Positions 25,119 through 33,465 of a DNA stretch of 54,294 nt are shown here, piece by piece. Within the stretch, counting starts at the first letter, position 1. Each line of letters opens with the position of its first letter. Both the position numbers and the translations under genes were made by a program. Source of the stretch: Anaerostipes sp. MSJ-23 (GTDB lineage: Bacteria > Bacillota > Clostridia > Lachnospirales > Lachnospiraceae); NCBI RefSeq assembly GCF_018918155.1, contig NZ_JAHLPY010000018.1, positions 1 through 54,294 of the forward strand. Direction: 5' to 3'. Below the pieces are notes generated by a model. The model was given only the letters and a program-made list of their open reading frames with translations, was not told where the DNA came from and searched no databases.

Positions 25119-26606
25119 ATGAAAGCAGTAAATAAAGTACGACTGATCTATCTGCCGGCAATCATACTACCAATTTTTGCAATGGTTGTATCGATTGCCG
25201 CTTTAAGTGTCGGTTATGTGAGGATCAATAATACAGATTTATCTGCCGGCGGATTTGAACGTTTTGTTAATCCGTTGATGACGATGAATAATTCGACGAA
25301 GGAAATTTATCGTGAACTTGAAAAGAAAACAATGGTTGATCCAGATGTATTTAAAGATCGGCGTTATCTTGATAAAATAAATCAGAAACTTTCACAGAAA
25401 GATTCTTTTCTTCTGGTGCGTAAGAATGGGGTTATGATTTATCGTGGAAGCAATAGCAGTACAGAAAAACTTGAAGAAAAACTTCCAGGTTATGGAAATA
25501 AAGATAGTGATCAGGATCGTGGATTTTATGTCAGTAAGCCAGGAAATTATCTTGTAAAACAACAAGATTTTAAATTTCTTGATGGTGGAAGGGGATCTGT
25601 TTTTATTATGACGGATTTGAATGTAATTCTTCCACACTATCGTAATATTATTATTCAAGTATTTTTCGCAGTACTTGGAGTTTTGATTCTTACCAGCACT
25701 TTTTTATCATGGTTTATGTATCGGGAATTTGTAGGTCCAATTCGACAACTAAAAGCAGGAGCAGAACGGATCAAAGATGGAAATCTTGATAACGATGTTG
25801 TGATTAAAAGTGGAGGAGAAGAAATCCGTGAATTATGTGATTCTTTTAATGAAATGCGGGCAGAATTGAAAGATTCTATTGATGCTCGAATGGTATATGA
25901 AAAACAAAACCGCGATTTGATCAGCAATATTTCTCATGATTTGAAAACGCCGATTACGGCAATTAAAGGATATGTTGAGGGAATTATGGATGGTGTTGCG
26001 GATACACCAGAGAAAATAGATCGTTACATTAAGACTATTTACAATAAAGCAAATGATATGGATGTTTTGATCAATGAACTTTCTCTGTATTCAAAGATTG
26101 ATTCGAATATTATTCCATACAATTTTGAAAAGATTGATATCAATGCTTATTTTAAAGATTGTGTGGATGAGATTGGAGCAGATCTTGAACAGAAAGGCAT
26201 GATGTTCTCTTATCGAAATTATTGTTCTTCTAATGTGATGGTAACGGCGGATCCGGAACAGTTGAAACGAGTGATTAATAATATTATCAGTAATGCCTGT
26301 AAATATAATAACAAGGCAAAAGGAAAGGTAAGTATTACGCTAACAGAGTTTGATCGGAAAGTTCAAGTGGAAATCAAAGATAATGGAATGGGAATTTCTA
26401 AAGAAGATCTTCCGCATATTTTCCGTAGAACTTACAGGGCAGATATGTCAAGAAATTCTGCCGGTGGAAGTGGACTGGGATTGTCAATCTGTAAAAAGAT
26501 CATTGAAGAACATGGTGGAGAAATATGGGCAGAAAGTAAACTTCGTGTAGGAACAACCATATTTTTTACCTTAAACAAGGTACTTGATAAAAGCAAAGGA
26601 GCGTAG
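25119..26606 (+). CDS. HAMP-containing sensor histidine kinase
   Basis: This membrane histidine kinase has about 495 residues. It has TM1 near residues 8-30, an extracytoplasmic sensor of ~150 residues, TM2 (FFAVLGVLILTSTFLSWFMY), HAMP (EFVGPIRQLKAGAERIKDG), HisKA with the phospho-His in ISNISHDLKTPITAIKGYV, and HATPase_c with N (NNIISNACKYN), G1 (DNGMGIS) and G2 (GGSGLGLSICKK) boxes. ATG 25119 is preferred because AAGGGAG lies about 12 bases before it; ATG 25083 would add 12 residues. The OmpR-type regulator 3 bases downstream is its partner. The signal is not deducible. Confidence 0.95.
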   Translation: MKAVNKVRLIYLPAIILPIFAMVVSIAALSVGYVRINNTDLSAGGFERFVNPLMTMNNSTKEIYRELEKKTMVDPDVFKDRRYLDKINQKLSQKDSFLLVRKNGVMIYRGSNSSTEKLEEKLPGYGNKDSDQDRGFYVSKPGNYLVKQQDFKFLDGGRGSVFIMTDLNVILPHYRNIIIQVFFAVLGVLILTSTFLSWFMYREFVGPIRQLKAGAERIKDGNLDNDVVIKSGGEEIRELCDSFNEMRAELKDSIDARMVYEKQNRDLISNISHDLKTPITAIKGYVEGIMDGVADTPEKIDRYIKTIYNKANDMDVLINELSLYSKIDSNIIPYNFEKIDINAYFKDCVDEIGADLEQKGMMFSYRNYCSSNVMVTADPEQLKRVINNIISNACKYNNKAKGKVSITLTEFDRKVQVEIKDNGMGISKEDLPHIFRRTYRADMSRNSAGGSGLGLSICKKIIEEHGGEIWAESKLRVGTTIFFTLNKVLDKSKGA

Positions 26607-26609
26607 AAG

Positions 26610-27299
26610 ATGAGTAAAGTATTAATAGTAGAAGATGAACTTGCAATTGCAGAGCTTGAGAAGGATTATTTGGAATTAAGCTCTTTTGAGGTAGAAATAG
26701 AAACAGATGGTAAAAAAGGGATGGAAATGGCATTAAAGAATGACTATGATATGATTATTCTTGATATTATGTTGCCAGGAGCTGATGGATTTGAGATTTG
26801 TAAAAAAATTCGTGCGGTGAAAGAAATTCCAATTTTAATGGTGTCTGCAAGAAAAGAGGATATTGATAAAATTCGTGGACTTGGACTTGGAGCTGATGAT
26901 TATATTACAAAACCATTTAGTCCAAGCGAATTGGTTGCGAGAGTAAAAGCACATTTAAATCGTTATCAGCGTTTAGTCAATAATCAGATGGATGTAAATG
27001 ATATTATTGAGATTCGCGGATTAAAGATCGATAAAACAGCGAGAAGAGTTTATTTAAATGAAGAGGAGAAAACGTTCACGACAAAAGAATTTGATCTTTT
27101 GACATTCCTGGCCAGTCATCCCAATAGAGTATTTACGAAAGAAGAGTTATTTAATAAAATTTGGGACATGGAATCTCTTGGAGATATAGCGACTGTAACT
27201 GTTCATATTAAGAAAATACGTGAAAAAATTGAAGTGAATACAGCAAAACCACAGTACATTGAAACAATCTGGGGTGTTGGATACCGCTTTAAAATGTAG
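26610..27299 (+). CDS. OmpR/PhoB-family response regulator
   Basis: This 229-residue protein has a receiver with acidic pocket (VEDELAIAELEK), phospho-acceptor in MIILDIMLPGADG and conserved Lys in DYITKPFSPSELVARVKAH. The winged-helix output domain has TTKEFDLLTFLASHPNRVFT and the recognition-helix region TVTVHIKKIREKIE ending in GVGYRFKM. It is the cognate partner of the preceding kinase, 3 bases apart with GGAGC overlapping the kinase end. Its target genes are not visible, although the next genes follow at under 10 bases and may be co-transcribed. Confidence 0.95.
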   Translation: MSKVLIVEDELAIAELEKDYLELSSFEVEIETDGKKGMEMALKNDYDMIILDIMLPGADGFEICKKIRAVKEIPILMVSARKEDIDKIRGLGLGADDYITKPFSPSELVARVKAHLNRYQRLVNNQMDVNDIIEIRGLKIDKTARRVYLNEEEKTFTTKEFDLLTFLASHPNRVFTKEELFNKIWDMESLGDIATVTVHIKKIREKIEVNTAKPQYIETIWGVGYRFKM

Positions 27300-27307
27300 G
27301 AGATGTT

Positions 27308-28021
27308 ATGAGAAAAAGAAAGAATATTAAAATTTTTCATAAAGATGCTGATTTGATTGTTTGTGAAAAGCCGATGGGAATGCCAGTGGCAAGTGATCGT
27401 ACCGGAGATATGGATTTGATGCACCAATTAAAAAACCAAATTTTCTTTGAGGAAAATTTAAAAGAAGAGCCGGAACTTTATGTGGTACATCGTCTTGATC
27501 GTCCGGTCGGCGGGGTCATGGTTTTTGCAAGAACAAAAGAGGCGGCAGCAAGTTTAAGTGAACAGATCAAAGAACATACATTTGAGAAGGATTATCAGGC
27601 CGTATTGACCGGGTGGCTTCCAGATGATGAAGGAACATGGATCGATTTTCTATTAAAAGATGCGAAATCCAACAAGTCCAAAGTTGTGCCGGAAGGAACA
27701 AAAGAAGCGAAAAAAGCTATTCTTGATTATGAAGTCATTGATATGATGGAAACAGATCGTATGAAGCTTACATATTGTCTGATTCATTTAAAAACCGGAA
27801 GGCATCATCAAATTCGAGTGCAGACATCTTCCAGAGGATTTGGAATTTGGGGAGACACGAAATATAATCCTTTGTTTCAGAAAACAAAGAAAAAATATCA
27901 ACAAATTGGGTTATATGCAACAAGAATTGCATTTACACACCCAGGAACTGGTGAAAGAGTGAGATTTAAGGCGGAACCGCAGGGAGAAGCCTTTGCATTG
28001 ATGGAATTGACAGATTTTTAG
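27308..28021 (+). CDS. RluA-family pseudouridine synthase
   Basis: This 237-residue protein is a small RluA-type enzyme without an S4 domain. The catalytic Asp lies in VVHRLDRPVGGVMVFARTK; the late motifs LKTGRHHQIRVQTSSRG and IALHAWRL-like GLYATRIAFTHP are also present. It isomerises uridine in rRNA or tRNA; the target base is unknown. ATG 27308 follows TAGGAGATG, 8 bases after the response regulator stop, and hisA follows after 9 bases. Such chance operons of housekeeping genes behind a two-component system are common. Confidence 0.9.
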   Translation: MRKRKNIKIFHKDADLIVCEKPMGMPVASDRTGDMDLMHQLKNQIFFEENLKEEPELYVVHRLDRPVGGVMVFARTKEAAASLSEQIKEHTFEKDYQAVLTGWLPDDEGTWIDFLLKDAKSNKSKVVPEGTKEAKKAILDYEVIDMMETDRMKLTYCLIHLKTGRHHQIRVQTSSRGFGIWGDTKYNPLFQKTKKKYQQIGLYATRIAFTHPGTGERVRFKAEPQGEAFALMELTDF

Positions 28022-28030
28022 GAGACAAAG

Positions 28031-28807
28031 ATGAGATTTAGACCTTGTATTGATATACACAATGGAAAAATAAAACAGATTGTCGGTGGTTCATTAAGTG
28101 ACCAAGGAAATCAAGCAGAAGAAAATTTTGTTTCTATGCAGGATGGAAGTTTTTATGGTACACTATACAGAAATCATCAATTGTCCGGAGGACATATTAT
28201 TCTTCTGAATGCAAAAGATTCCCAATATTATGAAGCGGATAAAAATGAAGCTGTAAAAGCTTTGCATGCTTTTCCTAAAGGGCTGCAGATTGGCGGCGGA
28301 ATTACAAATGAAAATGCCGCTTATTTTATGGAACAAGGTGCATCGCATGTAATTGTGACTTCTTTTGTATTTGCAGATGGAAAAATACGTTATGATCGGT
28401 TGAAACTTTTAGAAGATGCAGTTGGAAAAGAACATATTGTTTTGGATTTAAGTTGTAGAAAAAAAGATGGAAACTATTATGTTGTCACAGATCGGTGGCA
28501 AAAATTTACAAATCAGATTTTAACGGACCGTTTGCTTTCTGAGCTTGAAAATCACTGCGATGAATTTCTGATTCATGGAGTGGATGTTGAGGGAAAAGCG
28601 CAGGGAATTGATCAGGAACTAGTTGAAATACTTGCAAAGTATGAGGGAAATCCAGTAACTTATGCAGGTGGTGTTCGTAATTTTGATGATTTGAGGACAT
28701 TAAAAATCCATGGAAAAGATAAGATTGATGTGACGATAGGAAGTGCACTTGATCTATTTGGAGGATCTATGAATTTTTCAGAGGTTTTAACTTACTGTGA
28801 ACAGTAA
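28031..28807 (+). CDS. hisA: HisA isomerase, eukaryote-like form
   Basis: This 258-residue TIM-barrel enzyme of histidine synthesis opens the ProFAR ring sugar to PRFAR. The wording RPCIDIHNGKIKQIVGGSL is that of the eukaryotic (HIS6-type) form. Ordinary bacterial HisA reads PAIDLxxGxxVRL. The phosphate-binding GGGI motif (LQIGGGITNENAAYFMEQGA) and the late GGVRNFDDL match both. No other his gene is nearby, so it stands apart from the rest of the pathway in this window. ATG 28031 follows TAGGAGACA. The assignment to HisA rests on sequence resemblance; substrate specificity is assumed. Confidence 0.85.
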   Translation: MRFRPCIDIHNGKIKQIVGGSLSDQGNQAEENFVSMQDGSFYGTLYRNHQLSGGHIILLNAKDSQYYEADKNEAVKALHAFPKGLQIGGGITNENAAYFMEQGASHVIVTSFVFADGKIRYDRLKLLEDAVGKEHIVLDLSCRKKDGNYYVVTDRWQKFTNQILTDRLLSELENHCDEFLIHGVDVEGKAQGIDQELVEILAKYEGNPVTYAGGVRNFDDLRTLKIHGKDKIDVTIGSALDLFGGSMNFSEVLTYCEQ

Positions 28808-28834
28808 GAAAATCAATGGAGGGAGAGAAGAACT

Positions 28835-29311
28835 ATGAAACTATTGTATGAGGCCAGCAATTTTACAATACGTGCACATTGGGTTATCCCATTTGTAATT
28901 CTTGGGATCATTGGCCTTTTGCTTTTGTTTTTTGCAAAAAAGCCGTTTTTTAAATTGCTTTCAGCAGTATGTTTGGTCATTTGTGTGCTTGCAGCACTGC
29001 GTTTTATGTTTGGATATATGCAGATTATTCATACTTATAAAGAGGGAAAATATAAGACTGTGGAAGGATATGTCGAAAACTTTGTTCCTGCATCGGTTGG
29101 CGGAGAAGACCAGGAAGATATGGAAGAAGAAAGTTTTGATATCAAAGGGGTACATTTTTCCTATGGTGATAAGTTTATTAAGAAGTTTGGATATCATCTT
29201 CCATCTACACAGGGAGGATATATCAAAAAAGATGGTCAATATTTAAGAATTGGCTATATTACGACACAAAAAGGACATGTGATTGTAAAAATTGAAGAGA
29301 AGAAGAAATAA
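28835..29311 (+). CDS. Hypothetical membrane protein
   Basis: This 158-residue protein has two N-terminal transmembrane segments (WVIPFVILGIIGLLLLFFA, then LLSAVCLVICVLAALRFMF). A soluble beta-rich tail of about 95 residues follows (YKTVEGYVENFVPASVGGE, then GVHFSYGDKFIKKFG). The tail is reminiscent of DUF3592-like domains, but the match is too weak to assign. The start follows GGAGGGAGAAG at ATG 28835. A bidirectional terminator directly follows the stop. Confidence 0.6.
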   Translation: MKLLYEASNFTIRAHWVIPFVILGIIGLLLLFFAKKPFFKLLSAVCLVICVLAALRFMFGYMQIIHTYKEGKYKTVEGYVENFVPASVGGEDQEDMEEESFDIKGVHFSYGDKFIKKFGYHLPSTQGGYIKKDGQYLRIGYITTQKGHVIVKIEEKKK

Positions 29312-29350
29312 AAAAAGGCTCTCAAATATAACGATTTGAGAGCCTTTTTT
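29311..29350. terminator. Bidirectional terminator
   Basis: AAAAAAGGCTCTCAAAT and ATTTGAGAGCCTTTTTT form a near-perfect stem with T-runs on both strands. It lies between convergent genes ending at 29311 and 29355. Confidence 0.95.
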
Positions 29351-29354
29351 GAAC

Positions 29355-29819
29355 TTATTTGTTATTTCTCATATACTGGGAAGCTTTTTTTCCAAGTTTT
29401 GCACGAAGCCCTTTTTTCTCTGGTTCTGGCGGTGCTACATTTCGGAAGTTTTTGATTGCTGTAATGTAAATACCACTTACAACTGCTTTAATTTCTGTCT
29501 TTACAGGGACATCATCAAAAATTGCTTCATCACATAATAAAGGTGTGATTTTTGGACCGATTTTTACTTTGACAACCGGAACTTTTGCCATCTTGGCACG
29601 TTTTGGAACATTATCCATTACCATTTTTGGAAATCCGGCATCTGTCATTTTCATTCTTTTTTTATCTATAACCAGCATGGAAACGGTCTGTGCCATTTCA
29701 TCTAATTGTGCTCTCTGTGCTTCCTGTTTTTTCTGCATCTTGTTACCGACAATATAAAGGACACCTAATACTGCGGCAATGATGACTGCGATGATTAATA
29801 GAATCACCCAAACGTTCAT
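29355..29819 (-). CDS. Membrane-anchored conserved hypothetical protein
   Basis: This 154-residue protein has one N-terminal transmembrane helix (VWVILLIIAVIIAAVLGVLY) and a charged/coiled linker (KMQKKQEAQRAQLDEMAQ). The soluble part (KMVMDNVPKRAKMAKVPVVK onward) has a basic C-terminus. AGGAGG lies 8 bases before ATG 29819. I do not recognise a named family beyond its resemblance to short anchored proteins conserved in related bacteria. It is downstream of plsC but separated by 50 bases. Confidence 0.6.
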   Translation of the reverse strand: MNVWVILLIIAVIIAAVLGVLYIVGNKMQKKQEAQRAQLDEMAQTVSMLVIDKKRMKMTDAGFPKMVMDNVPKRAKMAKVPVVKVKIGPKITPLLCDEAIFDDVPVKTEIKAVVSGIYITAIKNFRNVAPPEPEKKGLRAKLGKKASQYMRNNK

Positions 29820-29872
29820 ATTCTTTTCCTCCTGTTTCTTTGTGGCTATATCTTTTGTATTATAGCACTTTT

Positions 29873-30610
29873 TTACACCATTGTCTTATGTTTTTTTCGC
29901 ATTTCGATAATTTCTTCACGAATGGTTTCACCCAGATGTTTTTGCTGCGCACGCTCCATCTGGTCTGGATAGATTGGATCTCCAAAAGAAATATGCACAG
30001 TTGTTGGTTTTGCGGTAAATTTTTTGTTGTTTTCCAAAATATCAGCAGTCCCGGAAATTGCCATTGGGATGAGTGGTACATGGGCTTTGAGTGCAGGGCG
30101 TAAGCTTCCTTCTTTAAATGTATGAGGATCTTCATCCTGGCTTCTTGTACCTTCCGGAAAGATGACCATCGAAAAGCCATCTTTTAAATATTGTGTTCCT
30201 TGATTCATTGTTTTCAATCCTTCTTTAATATTTTTTCGATCAAGGAAAAGGCAATTGATAAATTCCATCCAGTGTCTTAAGAGAGGAATTTTTTCCATTT
30301 CTTTTTTTGCAAAAAATCCGGCGCCAGTTGGAGTTGCACAGAAACCACATAAAATATCATAATAACTACTATGGTTTCCAACGTATAAAACAGCGGTGTC
30401 TTTTGGAATTTTTTCTTCTCCTTCAACAATGATTTTCACACCTGCGAATCTAAGGCAGGTCTGAAAAGCTTTCATAACCATGTGCTGTGCCATAGCAGAA
30501 CGTCGATGAGATTGGCCAGTTTTATTCCAGTGGTTGAACAAAGGATAAAGCGGGGTTGTAAAAATAAGGAATAAGAATAAATAAAGTATATCAGCAAAAA
30601 AACGTATCAT
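29873..30610 (-). CDS. plsC: 1-acyl-sn-glycerol-3-phosphate acyltransferase
   Basis: This 245-residue membrane-bound enzyme makes phosphatidic acid from lysophosphatidic acid. Acyltransferase motif I (VGNHSSYYDIL, the HX4D catalytic pair), motif III (FPEGTRSQDED) and the later PLIPMAISG are present, and an N-terminal hydrophobic segment anchors it. Its ATG (30608-30610) overlaps the PncB stop as ATGA, so the two are translationally coupled although their pathways differ. Confidence 0.93.
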   Translation of the reverse strand: MIRFFADILYLFLFLIFTTPLYPLFNHWNKTGQSHRRSAMAQHMVMKAFQTCLRFAGVKIIVEGEEKIPKDTAVLYVGNHSSYYDILCGFCATPTGAGFFAKKEMEKIPLLRHWMEFINCLFLDRKNIKEGLKTMNQGTQYLKDGFSMVIFPEGTRSQDEDPHTFKEGSLRPALKAHVPLIPMAISGTADILENNKKFTAKPTTVHISFGDPIYPDQMERAQQKHLGETIREEIIEMRKKHKTMV

Positions 30611-32079
30611 TTATTTCTCCCTTCTGTTGTCTTATGCTTTTGATCTAATAGTTGATTTTTTAATTGATATAAAGGTTCTGATAAATCGACATAAACATTT
30701 TGTGGATTTAAAAGACGTCGGCTTTCATCCCATAAGGTATTTAGTTCTTCCTGGCAGTAAGAGCGTGTTTCCATAACGGATGGAAGTTCATAAACACACT
30801 GTCCCTTTACAAAGATAGGGATCAAAAGTTCACGAAGCTCATAGGAACCTCCAGTAATTGTAGATTTTTTCCATGTAGCCAGTGGGTCAAAAATTGTGAG
30901 ATCACAAGCAGGATCATAGGTTTCTGTTGTAAGACAGATCAGATCCCCACGAATTTTTCCAGTTGCCTTATCATAAATCCTGTAAATGGTTTTATCTCCG
31001 GGATTTGTAATCTTTGCTGGATTTTCAGAAATTTTAATTTTTGGTGTAAATTCTGTTTCTCCATTTTTTTTGGATGCAGCAAGTTTGTATACACCTCCGA
31101 AGGCTGGACAGTCAGAAGATGTAATTAGTTTTGTGCCGACACCCCAAGACGTGATTGGGGCTCCTTGATGGCGAAGACTTGCAATCAAATTTTCATCGAG
31201 GTCACCGGAAGCGGAAATAATAGCATCCTGGAAACCAGCTTCATCCAGCATTTTACGAGCTTTTTTTGTCAGATAAGCAAGATCACCGCTATCAAGGCGA
31301 ATGCCATAAGTTTTTGGCTTTTGTCCTGCGTCATGAAGTTCCTGAAATACACGGATAGCATTTGGTACACCGGAGCGCAGGGTATCATATGTGTCAACGA
31401 GCAAAAGACAAGTATCTGGATAGAAATTAGCATATGTTCGAAATGCTGTATATTCATCTTCAAAGCTCATAATCCAGCTATGTGCATGGGTTCCAAGAAC
31501 CGGAATATCAAACATTTTTCCGGCAAGGACATTGGATGTTCCATCACATCCTCCGATCACAGCTGCACGAGCTCCATAAGTACCAGCATCTGGTCCTTGT
31601 GCACGTCTTAAGCCAAATTCCATAACACCACTTCCGCCAGCGGCATAAACAACGCGCGATGCTTTTGTGGCAATCAGACTTTGATGATTGATAATATTTA
31701 AGATTGCGGTTTCAATTAATTGAGCTTCCATCATTGGTGCTTTTACTTTTACAAGTGGTTCCATAGGAAATACAATACTTCCTTCTGGAATTGCATAAAT
31801 ATCTCCAGTAAAATGATATCCGGCAAGATATTCTAGAAAATCTTCATCAAAGATGTGAAGACTTCTTAAGTAGTCGATATCTTCATAGGAAAAAGACAGA
31901 TTTTTAATATAATCGATCATCTGAGCTAGTCCGCATGTAATGGCATAGCTGGAGCCAGACGGATTTTCCCGATAGAAAACATCGAAAATAACAGTTTCGT
32001 TGTTTTGGCATTTAAAATAGCCCTGCATCATGGTCAATTCATACAGATCAGTAAGCAGGGTAAGTTCATGTATATCCAT
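30607..32079 (-). CDS. pncB: Nicotinate phosphoribosyltransferase
   Basis: This ~490-residue enzyme makes nicotinate mononucleotide from nicotinate and PRPP for NAD salvage. Key segments are DIHELTLLTDLYELTMMQGY, GTHAHSWIMSFEDE with the catalytic His region, and the phosphoribosyl-binding GIRLDSGDLAYLTKKAR and ITSWGVGTKLIT. The start at 32079 is taken because GAGGAG lies 8 bases before it; an upstream ATG at 32118 lacks a site. It is coupled to plsC by an ATGA overlap. Confidence 0.93.
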   Translation of the reverse strand: MDIHELTLLTDLYELTMMQGYFKCQNNETVIFDVFYRENPSGSSYAITCGLAQMIDYIKNLSFSYEDIDYLRSLHIFDEDFLEYLAGYHFTGDIYAIPEGSIVFPMEPLVKVKAPMMEAQLIETAILNIINHQSLIATKASRVVYAAGGSGVMEFGLRRAQGPDAGTYGARAAVIGGCDGTSNVLAGKMFDIPVLGTHAHSWIMSFEDEYTAFRTYANFYPDTCLLLVDTYDTLRSGVPNAIRVFQELHDAGQKPKTYGIRLDSGDLAYLTKKARKMLDEAGFQDAIISASGDLDENLIASLRHQGAPITSWGVGTKLITSSDCPAFGGVYKLAASKKNGETEFTPKIKISENPAKITNPGDKTIYRIYDKATGKIRGDLICLTTETYDPACDLTIFDPLATWKKSTITGGSYELRELLIPIFVKGQCVYELPSVMETRSYCQEELNTLWDESRRLLNPQNVYVDLSEPLYQLKNQLLDQKHKTTEGRNK

Positions 32080-32160
32080 AAAAAACTCCTCTTCATTTAT
32101 TATTTGGGACATTCCCACCTATTATAGCATAGGAAACATAGGTGCGTAAACGAAAGCATA

Positions 32161-32418
32161 TTATACTTCTTCTTTTAAAATGTTTTCAATCGCAACAGCG
32201 GTCTGTTCTTCATCTTCTCCGGAAATCCGAAAGGTAATGGTGTCATTGCAAGCAATATTTGCACTCATAAGAGAGATTGGATTGGATGCATTGTAGTTTT
32301 GTCCGTTAAATTCGAGAATGACTTCGGATTGAAAGTTACGAATAGCAGAAGAAAGGTGGGCACATGGTCTTGCATGGAGTCCGTTTGCTGCAGTAACTGT
32401 AAAAGAACAAATTTTCAT
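32161..32418 (-). CDS. HPr-like phosphocarrier protein without Ser46
   Basis: This 85-residue protein is the size of HPr, with the phosphorylation site His15 in AANGLHARPCAHL. HPr relays phosphate from PEP-dependent Enzyme I to PTS permeases. The HPr-kinase region normally reads N-A-K-S46-I. Here it reads N43-A44-S45-N46-P47, so the regulatory Ser46 is Asn and a Pro follows. Phosphate relay at His15 may persist while Ser46-dependent carbon catabolite control would not. It resembles the second HPr or PTS-Ntr type paralogues. AGGAG lies before ATG 32418. No Enzyme I gene is present in the window. Confidence 0.8.
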   Translation of the reverse strand: MKICSFTVTAANGLHARPCAHLSSAIRNFQSEVILEFNGQNYNASNPISLMSANIACNDTITFRISGEDEEQTAVAIENILKEEV

Positions 32419-32489
32419 AAAGAAATTCTCCTTTCATATTTTTCTTCATTGTAACATAAAATAGTAAGACGGACAAAAGGAGGATGAAG

Positions 32490-33425
32490 ATGAAATACAA
32501 AATGTCATATTTGTTATTTTTACTTATTTTGCTTGCAGCAATTCCTTATGTGATCACAGTTTCTATGACTAAAAATAAAAAAGACAAAGAGATTGATTTT
32601 TCTTCTTATAAGAGTGGGTATTATATCATTTTACAGGGAAAAAAATTAGATTTGGAAACTTATTTATTGACGATATTGCCGGGACAAATTTCGATGGATG
32701 ATAAGGAAGAAGCATTGAAAGCGCAGGCAGTGATATTAAGAACGGATATTGTAAGAAGGATGGGGAAATTAAGAACGATGGATGCAAAGAGTATTCCCTA
32801 TCAGAGTCAGACAGATACACAGTTAAAAAAAATTCTTGGAGAAAAACAATATGATAGAACAGATCAACTGAGAAAAAAGGTTGTTAGTGAAACAATAAAA
32901 AAGGTAATTGTTTATAAAGGAAATTATATTGAACCTTATTTTCATGGAGTTAGTGTTGGTACAACATTGGACGGGAAAGAATGGTTTGGAAAGGAAATTT
33001 CATATTTAAAAGCAAAAGATAGTGTAAAAGATGTAGAATCTCCAGATTATGTAACAATAAAAGAAGAAACATATGGAAATGTATGGGAAAATTTAAAGTT
33101 TCATCATCTAAAAGTAAAAACAGTGGAAGATGTAAAGAAAAATTTAAGAATTGTACGGGCAACAGAAAATGGTTATGTAAAAGAAATTCAGGTTGGTAAC
33201 GGAATTGTCTCAGGAAATGATTTTGCAAGGTGGTTTTCTCTTGTATCCAATAATTTTTATTTGGAATCATATGGAGGAAAGCTTCGAATCATTTGTCTTG
33301 GAAAAGGAAATGGTCTTGGTTTGAGTCAGTATGGGGCAGAAAAAATGGCGGAAAATGGAAGTACATATAAAAATATATTGAAATATTATTATAGCAATAT
33401 TCAAATTGTAAATTTAAATGAATAA
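32490..33425 (+). CDS. spoIID: SpoIID/LytB-domain stage II sporulation protein
   Basis: This ~311-residue protein has an N-terminal membrane anchor (YLLFLLILLAAIPYVITVS) and the SpoIID domain. ALKAQAVILRTDIVRR is the substrate-groove region, and GNGLGLSQYGAEKMAENG is the conserved C-terminal signature. SpoIID is the lytic transglycosylase that acts with SpoIIP and SpoIIM in peptidoglycan remodelling during engulfment. ATG 32490 is preferred because AAAGGAGG directly precedes ATG 32484. The next gene, a SpoIIQ-like protein, works at the same engulfment stage and is its usual neighbour in Clostridia. Confidence 0.88.
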   Translation: MKYKMSYLLFLLILLAAIPYVITVSMTKNKKDKEIDFSSYKSGYYIILQGKKLDLETYLLTILPGQISMDDKEEALKAQAVILRTDIVRRMGKLRTMDAKSIPYQSQTDTQLKKILGEKQYDRTDQLRKKVVSETIKKVIVYKGNYIEPYFHGVSVGTTLDGKEWFGKEISYLKAKDSVKDVESPDYVTIKEETYGNVWENLKFHHLKVKTVEDVKKNLRIVRATENGYVKEIQVGNGIVSGNDFARWFSLVSNNFYLESYGGKLRIICLGKGNGLGLSQYGAEKMAENGSTYKNILKYYYSNIQIVNLNE

Positions 33426-33465
33426 ACAGGCATAAAAAGGTAAGACTAACATTGAGGTGATGAAA

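Noticed and set aside
29349-30103. Plus-strand ORFs over the minus-strand 29.4-30.6 kb genes
   Set aside because: Shadows of the anchored protein and plsC; no motif or ribosome binding site supports them.
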